Below, piece by piece: positions 1 to 9,200 of a DNA stretch of 64,000 bases. Below the pieces are notes generated by a model. It made no database searches. It saw only the letters and a list, made by a program, of their open reading frames with translations, and had not been told where the DNA came from. How positions within the stretch are numbered: the first letter of the stretch is position 1; each line of letters opens with the position of its first letter. Position numbers and translations under genes: made by a program. This DNA is from a virus. Location of the stretch: IMG/VR virus record IMGVR_UViG_3300046804_002424, positions 1 through 64,000 of that record. One strand, given 5' to 3'.

Positions 1-100
1 GATAGAACACAATATAAACTTTTATTTAGAGCCTATAAACTTTAATCGAAATATTAGTAAATACTTACATTATAAAAATAATCAATCAACAATATGTTAA
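1..100 (+). CDS. 3' end of an unidentified gene (partial)
   Basis: An open frame enters from the left edge (first full codon at base 2) and ends with TAA at 98-100. It gives the last 32 residues of a protein rich in Asn, Tyr and Ile. Its stop overlaps the ATG of the next gene at 94 by 7 nt, the same tight coupling seen among the following genes; this is the main reason to call it coding. Too little is present to name a family. From its neighbour it could belong to a sugar-modification pair, but that is only context. Confidence 0.5.
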   Translation, partial: IEHNINFYLEPINFNRNISKYLHYKNNQSTIC

Positions 101-831
101 CTTATAAAACACATTTTAGCACAAGAACAGAAGATTTATTCTGTCAATCTCTACACAAAGAGTTTGATTCAAAAATTGCTATCTTTAATCCAGATGATAT
201 CTATGAAATCATTCTAACTAATAAGCCAGATTTTGTTGTTTTACACGAACATGATCTGTCTCATTATCACATTCAAAAATTTATAAAGGATCCAGATAAT
301 ACAAAATTATCTACAATTTTTATTGTATTAAGATTTTTAAATAAAAAATTACCACATACACCATACAAAAGAATACATTTCATAGACGAGTCACAATACC
401 TTCCATACAATGAATATTATAGCACAACTGTCAGGAATGATAATTTTGCTTTGTGTGATCTAGATTGTATTGAAGAAAAAAATAATACTATTTTACAGCC
501 TATCATTTATCCTAAAAACAAAGAGATACCTGTTAAGCTAGTAAATTGTCATAAAGTTGGACACATTCAAAATCTTGGACTCGTCGATGAAGAAACAATA
601 CTAAACTTATTGAGTCGTTGTTCTATATATATCAATATGAATAATAGTTATGTTTATGACGCAATGTTAATGGAAAAACCAATATTAAATTTAGTAGATA
701 ACAAGTATCTAGATAAAACTATAGATCCAAACATAGACCATCTTAAAAATACAACATTGTCTTATAATTTAGATATTAATAAATATAAAATTTCAAACAT
801 TATCAAGTATATCAAGTCGAAATATGAATAA
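94..831 (+). CDS. glycosyltransferase-like protein
   Basis: A 245-residue protein. Residues about 158-203 (NLGLVDEE, then LLSRCSIYIN, then AMLMEKPILNL) resemble the donor-binding C-terminal half of GT-B glycosyltransferases, where an acidic residue and a short 'family/precinct' helix precede a conserved Pro. No N-terminal GT signature is clear and the protein is short for a full GT-B enzyme, so it may be a divergent or single-domain form. The ATG overlaps the previous stop by 7 nt and the end overlaps the next gene by 8 nt, so it lies within a coupled operon. It could act on phage DNA, virion glycans or host surface sugars; the sequence does not say which. The family call is tentative. Confidence 0.45.
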   Translation: MLTYKTHFSTRTEDLFCQSLHKEFDSKIAIFNPDDIYEIILTNKPDFVVLHEHDLSHYHIQKFIKDPDNTKLSTIFIVLRFLNKKLPHTPYKRIHFIDESQYLPYNEYYSTTVRNDNFALCDLDCIEEKNNTILQPIIYPKNKEIPVKLVNCHKVGHIQNLGLVDEETILNLLSRCSIYINMNNSYVYDAMLMEKPILNLVDNKYLDKTIDPNIDHLKNTTLSYNLDINKYKISNIIKYIKSKYE

Positions 832-1279
832 ACAACTTTCTGCATTAAATATACATCCAAGATCTGAATATGACTCTGCCATGATATCATGGTTTAATAG
901 TTTAAGGGATATGGATAAAAATATCAATTTAAAATTATTTTGCTCTTCTTTCGATGTATTACATTCAGACAAAAAATTTCCTATATTGCCAATACACGAA
1001 GCTAAGTATCAACATGGTAATTTTTTTGTTTGGGATATTTTATCATTAGAATTAGCCATAGATTTTCCTAATATAAATAAAATTTATTATTTTCAAAATG
1101 ATAATTTACCATGGACAAAAGCATTTAATATTAACTATACTGACTGGGCAAATCTTTATGATAACCAGAAGGTAGACATTATTACTAATAACACTAATGT
1201 AAAAGAAATATTTGAGCTAACATGGAAAAAAATTAATCTTGTAGAAGTTACAACGGAGAGCTTGTATGAAATCGTATAA
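824..1279 (+). CDS. hypothetical protein, co-translated with the glycosyltransferase-like gene
   Basis: A 151-residue protein without a recognised motif. It starts inside the end of the upstream gene (8 nt overlap) and its last 14 nt overlap the endonuclease gene, so the three are probably translated together. The N-terminus (ALNIHPRSEYDSAMISWF) and the stretch around residues 60-95 (HEAKYQHGNFFVWD, then IYYFQNDNLPW) are rich in aromatic and acidic residues. This loosely recalls the acceptor half of small glycosyltransferases. I infer a possible partner of the gene upstream but cannot show it. AT-rich, with no signal peptide or membrane segment. Confidence 0.6.
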   Translation: MNKQLSALNIHPRSEYDSAMISWFNSLRDMDKNINLKLFCSSFDVLHSDKKFPILPIHEAKYQHGNFFVWDILSLELAIDFPNINKIYYFQNDNLPWTKAFNINYTDWANLYDNQKVDIITNNTNVKEIFELTWKKINLVEVTTESLYEIV

Positions 1280-2060
1280 TGATCTTAATGATAATGATAA
1301 AAAACAATTGTTGAAAAAAGAATATGAACAAAATCAGTTAAGTTTTGGAGAAATAGCAAAGAAATATGATACTTATGCTAATAAACTTCGTAGAGATTCT
1401 ATAAAATTTAAAATTAGTATTAGAGATAAAAGTGAAGCTCAAAAAATAGCTTTAAAAACAGGACGGCACAACCATCCAACAAAAGGTACTGAACGTCCAG
1501 AACATACAAAAAATAAAATAGGAATGTCTGTGTTGCAGTCTTGGGAGAGTTTGGATGATGCCGAACTAGAAAGACGAAAACTGATTGCGAAACAGAATTG
1601 GGAAAAATTATCTGATGACGAGAAAGCTAATATATTAAGAAGTGCTAATACTGCTGTTCGTAAATCCAGCGATACAGGATCTAAAATGGAATTATTCATA
1701 TTAGAGCAACTTGTAAAAAATGGATATAAGGTAGATTTTCATAAAGAGCAAACCTTATCAAATACCAAATTGCAAATTGACCTCTTCTTGCCTACTATGT
1801 CTGTGGCGATAGAAATAGACGGACCCTCTCATTTTTCTCCGTTGTGGGGAGAAGAGACATTAAAGAAGAATAAGACATATGATAATAAAAAGAATGGCTT
1901 GATCTTAGGTAAAGGTTTGGTTTTAATAAGAATTAAACAAACAAAAGATTTTTCAAAAAGCAGAGGACAAATTGTTTTTGGTCAATTACAAGAACAATTA
2001 TTATCTATTAGCAAAAAATTCCCGGACCCATCGAACAGACTAATCGAAATAGGAGACTAA
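1266..2060 (+). CDS. endonuclease with EDxHD/PD-(D/E)XK-like domain (homing-endonuclease type)
   Basis: 264 residues in two parts. Residues about 1-135 are basic and helical, with a possible helix-turn-helix at the start (SFGEIAKKYDTYANKLRR) and NUMOD3-like repeats (PEHTKNKIGMSVLQSWESL, then KLIAKQNWEKLSDDEKANI). NUMOD3 segments bind DNA in phage homing endonucleases. Residues about 137-230 look like a Vsr/EDxHD nuclease core: Glu142, Asp172 in IDLFLP, Glu183 and Asp185 in AIEIDGPSHF, and His189. Such enzymes make site-specific DNA breaks and are common free-standing mobile genes in phages. It sits between two unrelated genes, as an inserted homing gene would, but is neatly coupled to its neighbours (14-nt overlap before, 2-nt gap after). 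Confidence 0.75.
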   Translation: MKSYNDLNDNDKKQLLKKEYEQNQLSFGEIAKKYDTYANKLRRDSIKFKISIRDKSEAQKIALKTGRHNHPTKGTERPEHTKNKIGMSVLQSWESLDDAELERRKLIAKQNWEKLSDDEKANILRSANTAVRKSSDTGSKMELFILEQLVKNGYKVDFHKEQTLSNTKLQIDLFLPTMSVAIEIDGPSHFSPLWGEETLKKNKTYDNKKNGLILGKGLVLIRIKQTKDFSKSRGQIVFGQLQEQLLSISKKFPDPSNRLIEIGD

Positions 2061-2062
2061 TA

Positions 2063-2764
2063 ATGGCAAAGAAGGAAGAAACAAAGACTGATCAAGAAAT
2101 CAAAGTTACACCTAATGATTTAGGATGGAATGACTATGTTCTTGGTTTATTGAGCGATGACGAAAAAATAGATGGTAATCCTACTACTGATGGATTAAGA
2201 AGAATATTTGAAATAGCCTTAAACTGTGAAATAATTGAGTCTACCAGTTCTGTAGTTCAGTCTCCTAGTCCAGAAAATGAAAAGAGGGCCACCGTAGTAC
2301 ATCAGCTGGCCTATGTTTTAAAAGATGATGCTGCACCATCAGAAATTAAAACAAGGGTTGTGAGCGGGGCCGCAGACGTTTATTGGGGCAATTGCGACAA
2401 GGTTTATAGAAATCATCCTGTTGCCGTAGCAGAAACACGAGCAGAAGGTCGAGCCCTAAGACGAGCATTAAGGCTAAGAAAAGTTGTTGCCGCAGAAGAA
2501 TTGGCCTCTTCCATTGACGATAATCCTGATCATGATTCTGTTAATAAAATCAGTAGTAATCAGATTAGTTTTATAGATAGTATTTCACAAAGATTAAATA
2601 TTAACGTTAAATCACTACTTGCTTCACTAGAAATTGGATCAGATAATATCTATGCGATGACACATAATGATGCTGTCAATGTTATTAGGTCTTTATCCAC
2701 ACATCAACAAAATCTGGATTCCATACCAAAATCACTGTTGGGATACGAATCTAGTTGGAGGTAA
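2063..2764 (+). CDS. Rad52-like single-strand annealing protein candidate
   Basis: 233 residues. The central block (PTTDGLRRIFE, then VSGAADVYWGNC, then PVAVAETRAEGRALRRALRL at about residues 120-140) recalls the helix rich in Ala, Glu and Arg of Rad52/Sak-type annealing proteins, where a KA/EGRALRRAL-like helix lines the DNA groove. The C-terminal 80 residues look like a separate small helical domain, as in phage annealing proteins that recruit SSB. Such a protein would pair complementary single strands during phage recombination. Its neighbours are a nuclease upstream and a zinc-ribbon protein downstream, which fits a recombination group. The family assignment is by pattern only; it could also be another DNA-binding protein. 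Confidence 0.45.
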   Translation: MAKKEETKTDQEIKVTPNDLGWNDYVLGLLSDDEKIDGNPTTDGLRRIFEIALNCEIIESTSSVVQSPSPENEKRATVVHQLAYVLKDDAAPSEIKTRVVSGAADVYWGNCDKVYRNHPVAVAETRAEGRALRRALRLRKVVAAEELASSIDDNPDHDSVNKISSNQISFIDSISQRLNINVKSLLASLEIGSDNIYAMTHNDAVNVIRSLSTHQQNLDSIPKSLLGYESSWR

Positions 2765-2766
2765 TT

Positions 2767-3102
2767 ATGAAACTAAGATATAAAGTTAATAGCAAATTAG
2801 AATTTGAATTAGAGGGTGAAGGACAAAAGGAAATTTTTAAAGAACTTGCTGCTGTGCAAGAAATATTCGGAGAAGAAAAATGTGGACTGTGTGGAAGTCA
2901 AAATTTTAAATTTGTTGTGAGGAATGTTGACGGCAACGACTTCTATGAGTTAAGATGTATGGACTGCGGAGCCATATTGGCTTTTGGACAGCACAAAAAG
3001 GGAGGGACTTTGTTTCCCAAACGTAAGGACGATCAAAATAATTGGTTACCAAATAAAGGTTGGCACAAATGGCAAGGATCAAAGGATACAGAGAGCAAGT
3101 AA
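2767..3102 (+). CDS. zinc-ribbon protein
   Basis: 111 residues. The start is taken at ATG 2767 because a GGAGG ribosome site lies at 2757-2761, inside the end of the previous gene; the in-frame TTG at 2755 would place the Shine-Dalgarno within the coding sequence. A zinc ribbon is plain: CGLCGSQNF about 25 residues before CMDCGAIL, the four cysteines forming two CxxC knuckles. The N-terminus is a short beta-rich stretch. Similar small ribbons are often encoded next to phage annealing and single-strand DNA proteins. Its exact job is unknown. The end overlaps the next gene by 34 nt. Confidence 0.75.
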   Translation: MKLRYKVNSKLEFELEGEGQKEIFKELAAVQEIFGEEKCGLCGSQNFKFVVRNVDGNDFYELRCMDCGAILAFGQHKKGGTLFPKRKDDQNNWLPNKGWHKWQGSKDTESK

Positions 3103-4100
3103 AAGATTTAGTATATTACGGCTATAATAAAGGATTATGGCAAAGTTTATTTATAAACATATCCATACTTTTATTATTAGCTATTATATGTAGTGATATT
3201 CCAAAAAAGATTAATGTTGTAGTACTGACTCTTGGGGAACCAGAGCAGTATTCTGATATTGATATGTCATTAGCTCCAGAAATACAGATAAATAATTTAA
3301 CAGATTCTGATTCATCTAAAGAAAGCACAGATCAATATCTTGTAAATGATCCTGCTGAGGGAGAAATTATTTCTGTTAATTTAGATATTGACACCCCCAT
3401 AGACACGACATCTATTAAAGAATTTTCTCCAACCGGAAAAGAATTAATGGAGACTTTATCTGGTCAATCTCAAAATTATGTTGATCCTTGGAGTGATGCT
3501 CCATCAACAGGATTGGGCAAATCTTCAAGAAAAGGTTCTGGTGGTAATGGAGATGGTGCTGGAAATGGCGGCTCAAAAATAGAAAAAAGACTCACCAAAT
3601 ATAGGGCAAAAACCGGAGATGTTCAAGTATCTATATCTTGGGATAATTTTAATGATGTAGATGTATGGGTACGTTATGAAGGTAATGGGTACTCAAGCGA
3701 CATTGGATGGAGAAATAGAGCAGATCGTTGTGGAGGTATGCTCGATATTGATTGCAATGTTTCTCCGACAACAAAAGAACCAATCGAAAATATCTTTTGG
3801 CCTGTGGGTGCTGCCCCACCAGGAAGATATACTGTATATATTCAAAGATTTCATCAATGGGATAAACCATACAGTACAAAAGTCGATATAAGAATTTTAT
3901 GGGACGATAAAATTGTCAATAGACATGCATCATTAACAAACAATGATATGATAAAAGTATTTACTTTCACAAAAAAATATGGAAAGAATCCAGTCTCGCC
4001 AAAAATACAACCAGAAACATTTATGGATGCTTTATTAGCCCCTATGCCATCTTATGATGATGTAGACACTGGACCCCATTTATTTACTGGACAAGATTGA
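3069..4100 (+). CDS. single-pass membrane protein with DUF2135/YfaP-like domain
   Basis: 343 residues from ATG 3069, which has an AAAGG site at 3055-3059; a TTG at 3060 is a weaker alternative. Layout: a short basic cytoplasmic N-terminus, one membrane helix (about residues 24-42, SLFINISILLLLAIICS), an acidic linker, a Gly/Ser-rich hinge, then a C-terminal beta domain. The last shows the DUF2135/YfaP pattern: GDVQVSISWDN, a DVDVWV strand, GGMLDIDCNV, then EPIENIFWPVGAAPPGRYTVYI. Cellular bacteria, including planctomycetes, carry such proteins at the envelope, often in multi-gene families. It looks like a host-derived gene. A role in the envelope of the infected cell, for example superinfection exclusion or lysis timing, is speculation. 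The 3' end overlaps the opposite-strand gene by 49 bp. Confidence 0.7.
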   Translation: MARIKGYREQVKDLVYYGYNKGLWQSLFINISILLLLAIICSDIPKKINVVVLTLGEPEQYSDIDMSLAPEIQINNLTDSDSSKESTDQYLVNDPAEGEIISVNLDIDTPIDTTSIKEFSPTGKELMETLSGQSQNYVDPWSDAPSTGLGKSSRKGSGGNGDGAGNGGSKIEKRLTKYRAKTGDVQVSISWDNFNDVDVWVRYEGNGYSSDIGWRNRADRCGGMLDIDCNVSPTTKEPIENIFWPVGAAPPGRYTVYIQRFHQWDKPYSTKVDIRILWDDKIVNRHASLTNNDMIKVFTFTKKYGKNPVSPKIQPETFMDALLAPMPSYDDVDTGPHLFTGQD

Positions 4101-4585
4101 TCTGCCCATAATAATTTATTCATATAATTTCGTTCTCTAGATAAAGCGCATCCACATTTTAGACAAGTATTATTTTTATAAAATTCACAACCTTTGCAAA
4201 TCTCCATCCTTTGATCAATTTGCTCTTGTGAGCATTGTTTTTTATTTTTATTAGCAGTTTGTTGAGACGGAAGAACATCAATAGGTTTAAGTATAGGAGA
4301 TGGTTGACCAAACCACCAATCATGAACAACGCTGGGTTTTTCTTTATTTTTTTCTATCATTTGCTCGGAAACAACTGTTCCGTCTTGTTTCATAATTGTA
4401 ACTTTATCTAAAGTTATTTGAGAATAGGCAGGGTGCTGAGATGCCTCATGTAAAAGAACAGGACATATACGAGATATTTCATCTACTCCTTCGGGCTTTG
4501 TTGCAACAAATTGACAATATTTACAAACAACAAAATTACTTTTTAATTTAGAGTTTTCAAATACACAATAAATAGAAGTATCCAT
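4052..4585 (-). CDS. zinc-finger protein with two cysteine clusters
   Basis: 177 residues, the last gene of the leftward cluster. An N-terminal cluster (VCKYCQFVATKPEG, then RICPVLLHEA) is followed by a low-complexity linker and a C-terminal cluster at about residues 128-168 (CKGCEFY, CLKCGC, then SCPVNKWG). The second cluster is a common phage zinc-binding module whose function is not established. An AAGGAG-like site (positions 4593-4598) precedes the ATG at 4585. A 51-bp gap separates it from the Cys-rich gene upstream. Its 3' end lies under the 3' end of the convergent membrane-protein gene. Confidence 0.7.
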   Translation of the reverse strand: MDTSIYCVFENSKLKSNFVVCKYCQFVATKPEGVDEISRICPVLLHEASQHPAYSQITLDKVTIMKQDGTVVSEQMIEKNKEKPSVVHDWWFGQPSPILKPIDVLPSQQTANKNKKQCSQEQIDQRMEICKGCEFYKNNTCLKCGCALSRERNYMNKLLWADQSCPVNKWGPVSTSS

Positions 4586-4636
4586 ATAATAATCTCCTTG
4601 TATTAATATAATACATCACTATATTTTTTTGTCAAT

Positions 4637-6271
4637 TTATTCAGTTATTACAACACATTCTTTAGCTGTTATCTTACAAAAAACCATAATTAATTTAACA
4701 GGGTATGGCTCTGAAACTTTCTCTGGAATAAATTTTGTTTGTCTTACAATATTGATAGCTTCTGTGTTACTTGGACATTTAGAATTAGGATCTTGTTCAC
4801 ATTCATCATTACCTGCTTTATCGCAATTGTTACATATTCTCCAATATTGTTTATCTTGAACAGGTGCATCGTATCCGTATATAGAGTTAGAAAATATTCT
4901 TGTAATTTTATGTGTTGAACAATATTTTGTACTATATGTACACATATCATCTGATCTTTGATAAATCAGATCATTGCCACAACTACTAGCGTCGCATAAT
5001 TTTTCTTTAGTAGTTTTACTATAATTTGGTCCCTCTTCTGCACATTGACTATTTATTGCATCTTGCATAGTATCTATGAAATTTGAATCACAGCAATATC
5101 CTCTACTATAGTTTTTAGAATCTGGTATACATTTATTGGTTGTCCCAGTCTCATCTTTTAAACAGTCTTCCATACATGCTTTATAGCCAGTATACGGGCC
5201 GGTATCGGTTTCTGATTGATCTCCAACGGCTTTCTGAGAACACTCCGATCCATCGCACCACCATGGATTTTCAGAACCGTCCCCATCCACAGGACAAGGT
5301 TGATTATATATTCCATAATACCCCCACCAAGATCCCCAAAAATTATTTGTACAACAATCGTCTCCGATATATCCTGCATATGAATATGCTCCCCAATACC
5401 AACCTGAATTCCATGATCTTAAATCATAATTACAGTCTTCTAGATCTTCGCACTTGTAACAAGATGGGCATGTATAATAACCAGAGTCATTTCTGCCACA
5501 TTCGCAATCGTCTAACTCCCATAAGTTTTCTATAGAAGTAGCAGCAGATGTTCTCAAAGAATATTCTTCTGGCATATCATTTGGATAGTCAGGACATTTT
5601 GCATTACTCCACCAATAATATCCGCTATCGCATTTTGCTTTTGGCTCTGTAGAACAATCAGTTTTTGATCTTGTGCATGTTGTGTCGTATATTGGTATAG
5701 AAGTTGTGCATGACGAATCTGGGTATACTGGTTTTTCAATGCAAGCATATGGTTGAGTTACCAGTTCCCATTCTACTGTATATTCTTTTCTGACAATTTC
5801 ATAATCATAATCGCATTCTCCTTCTTTACATTTAAAGTTAGAAGGCGCCTTACAACATCTTCCTTCTCTATCTTTATTATTAATTAATACACAATAATTA
5901 TTATCATTATAATCTGATACACAGCCGAAGGTTTTACATCTCGCTATTCTTGGCTTAGCACAAGAAGATGCTTCAAGATCATCACAATATTGACCGATAA
6001 AATTAGAACAGTTTGAATTATACCCATTACATTTAAGTGAATCAGGAGCATCTATTTCACTGTATAAAAAAGTTAAATTATCTCCGTATGCACTCCAGTT
6101 ATATCCCCAACCCCACCAATTGTTCCAATATCCATTATACCACCAGTTTGTTTTACAGGCCATGCTTCCGCGAGAAGAATCACACACCTGATCATCTTTA
6201 AAGCATTTTTCTGTTTCGTCTGATGCAACATATTGCAGTTGACCATTTTTATCAAAATAAGTTTTAGACAT
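4637..6271 (-). CDS. very cysteine-rich putative tail/adhesin protein
   Basis: 544 residues from ATG 6271, which has a GGAG site 7 nt upstream; a TTG at 6286 is possible but lacks a ribosome site. Cysteines are spread over nearly the full length in pairs and CC, CxxC and CxxxC groups, mixed with Trp, Tyr, Gly and Asn (for example CCTNNFWGSWWGYYG and CDGSECSQKAVG). The pattern looks like a disulfide-stabilised extracellular protein, not a zinc protein, since Cys, Asp, Tyr and Trp dominate and His is rare. It follows the giant Cys-rich gene with an 8-nt overlap, so it is probably a tail-tip or surface component made with it. No known domain was recognised and no signal peptide is visible. Confidence 0.6.
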   Translation of the reverse strand: MSKTYFDKNGQLQYVASDETEKCFKDDQVCDSSRGSMACKTNWWYNGYWNNWWGWGYNWSAYGDNLTFLYSEIDAPDSLKCNGYNSNCSNFIGQYCDDLEASSCAKPRIARCKTFGCVSDYNDNNYCVLINNKDREGRCCKAPSNFKCKEGECDYDYEIVRKEYTVEWELVTQPYACIEKPVYPDSSCTTSIPIYDTTCTRSKTDCSTEPKAKCDSGYYWWSNAKCPDYPNDMPEEYSLRTSAATSIENLWELDDCECGRNDSGYYTCPSCYKCEDLEDCNYDLRSWNSGWYWGAYSYAGYIGDDCCTNNFWGSWWGYYGIYNQPCPVDGDGSENPWWCDGSECSQKAVGDQSETDTGPYTGYKACMEDCLKDETGTTNKCIPDSKNYSRGYCCDSNFIDTMQDAINSQCAEEGPNYSKTTKEKLCDASSCGNDLIYQRSDDMCTYSTKYCSTHKITRIFSNSIYGYDAPVQDKQYWRICNNCDKAGNDECEQDPNSKCPSNTEAINIVRQTKFIPEKVSEPYPVKLIMVFCKITAKECVVITE

Positions 6272-9200
6272 TTTTTGCTCCGGCAAAACAATCTATACAT
6301 TCAGATGTTACGTTGTGGCATATATACAACTGTTCATTTTCAGATTTAAAATTAATTTTTGGACATTTAAATGAAGAAGATCTTGTACGATATATTTTAT
6401 TATATTCATCATCATTAATCATTCCAATTATTACATTATCATAAATTTCAAAGGATAATTGTATATTAAGATCTGTCTTATCTTCGCAACATTCTTCGTC
6501 TTCTGATATACACTGATTCTCACAACAAATTTCATCATCTGCACATTCTGAACATCCAGAATCATCTTGATTTTTAAAAGTTAATTTAAATTCTTTATTA
6601 AATACCTTTACGGTACTGGTTGAATCAATTTTATCCTGTTGAGAAGATACATATGTTTTATATTTATAATATGATTTTACTTCTCGTGTTTTTATCTGAT
6701 ATGAGGATGCTACAGTATGAACTTGTTCTAGTGATAAATCTTCACAGTATCCATTAGAAGTTTTGAAATTTCCATCTCCGTCACAAGAAGCAGTCCAACT
6801 CCAGTGTTTGACTTTTAATCTTTTACCAATTTCTGCACATGAATTATAATCGCATCCTGTATCTGGACAACAAGATTCTGGGGAGCATCCACCTCCTGCT
6901 GATGTTGATGTAATATAACATTGACCATCATAACAAGCTCCTCCTATACTATTAGCATTACCAATTGTAATATAATCACTAGTATTACAATAACTATTGC
7001 AGTTATAATATACTGTTTCGCTTGATGCTATATCATTAGTAGCATTCCAATAGGTGGCATAACATGCACAACACGCCGCCGAGCCTTCGCAACTAGATAA
7101 ACATTTGGCATAAGCTTCACGAGCTTGATTAAGCTCGCAAATCATTCTATAATATTCTGTAGTTGATTTAAATACTAATTCATTATATTTAGAATTAGTT
7201 CCATTGTCATCAATATATATAATTTGATCAGATGAACTTTGAGATACAAATTCTGTTGATTTTGGACAACTATTATTATATTGGTCTAGAGCTTCTTTAG
7301 ATGGTCCCACAACCTCTCCAAAACAGGATGGTGCAGCATATGCCTTAACAGTTTTTGTGATAGGATCACATGCATCTGACACATAATCTTTGTATGCATC
7401 TCCATCGCCTGGATTTAATGTGAGTATATCATACTCATATTCACATGTCTCTTGTCCTGGATCTCCAATCAATTTTGAGCCAGGAGGGCAATAACATTCT
7501 CTTGGTAATGGATCGCTATAGTAAATTGATGCTGAGCAATTAATATCTCCACACTGTCTACAAGACAAATAATAATCTTCTGGTAATGAAATTTCTTCGC
7601 ATTTAATTAGCTCATAATCAGAACTTATAGACTTAAGGTACTCCGCAGCATCTTCACAACTCCATTCCTCACATCCGTATGGCTGGCAATCTACTCCGGC
7701 GTTGCAAGGCTCTTGAAGATCAGAAGCGCACTTAAATTCTCCTTCACATATAGTCTTGTATACTGTAAGATATGATTCTGTTTTTGGATCAATAACTACA
7801 TCATTAAAGCATGAACTCTCAAGAATCAGTCCTGATGCAGTATCACTTAATGTAAAATCGCACGTTAAATTATCTAAAGATAAAGTAAATAATTTTCCTG
7901 GACCAATACATTTTTTGCTTTTAATATCAAATGTATGATTTATTACATATTTAGAACCAGAGTCTGGATCATATTCATATAATGGAGCAGATATCACATT
8001 TGGATGATCTACAGAATTTCTATATCTTAATTCATTTTCTATGATTACGGAACTAGGAACAATATTAAGTTCGGCAGAAATTTTATTATTTTTTAATACA
8101 GATAAATCTACTAAAACACCAGGGATATACTTTGATCCAGCGCTATAGTCTTGAGCAATAATAGTTGAGCATTCTTTATTAGTATCCGCACAACTATAAT
8201 TATATAAAAATGTTTCACCAATATTTGGAAAACTTAAATTAGTACAAGGAATATCTATAGAATCACTTTGAGGCAAAAATGTAAATGTAATTTCTTTAAC
8301 TGGTTGTAAATTTGGCTTTATATCTTTTTTAAGTTCGATAACATAATATTCTAATGATTTAAATTCTATAGTTCCGCTTAAATTACCAGTTGGACAAATA
8401 TCTTTGCATGAGACATCTTTTTTGGAATCTTTAAACCAAAAATCTTTACATTCTTCAATTTCTGTATTTTGTTTTTCTAAACAGTCTTCTCTATCAGATA
8501 AACAATTTTCTCTTCTTTGCAAACAAGCGTCTATATCTGCTTGATCTTCATAGACATCACAATCTTCAGAACTACATTCTTCTTCGGTTTTACAACAATA
8601 ATTTATAGCATCGCATTGTTCTGGAAAAGAGATTTCTGTAATATCTAATAACTGTTGATCTGGTCCTATTAATCCTAATATATCATATATGTCTCCTTTA
8701 GTAATTTCATATGATTCTTCGCATATATTTGTTGGATACCTATCTGAACATGTGTCTGTATCTCCTGCACACTTATATTCTATTTTTTTAGGTATTTTAT
8801 ATTTAGTATTATTTGTTAATAATATATTTTTAGATGTTAATAAATTCCATTGATCATTAATTTGTATATCTATCCAATATAAATCATCATTATATGGAAC
8901 TTCCATCTCTTTATAAAGATAATTATATGATTTTGGTTTAAAGAAATCTTCAAAATAAATAATACCACTATTACTTAAAATTGGTTTTTTAGAATCATCA
9001 CTTTCAAAAATATTCAGATCCATAAAAGGATTGAAGTCCTTATTCAATGATCTAATATGAGACTCTTTCATTAATAAAAAGTCACTTGAATCATTTATAG
9101 CTTCTGTCTTTTTTTGTCCTAATAAAGATGGGCTTGGTTCATGTTTATAATATGATATTCTAGATCTATTAGATAATTGTGTCGGATCTACATTATCAAG

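Noticed and set aside
5140-5535. 131-codon plus-strand frame in the Cys-rich gene
   Set aside because: Antisense shadow without ribosome site.
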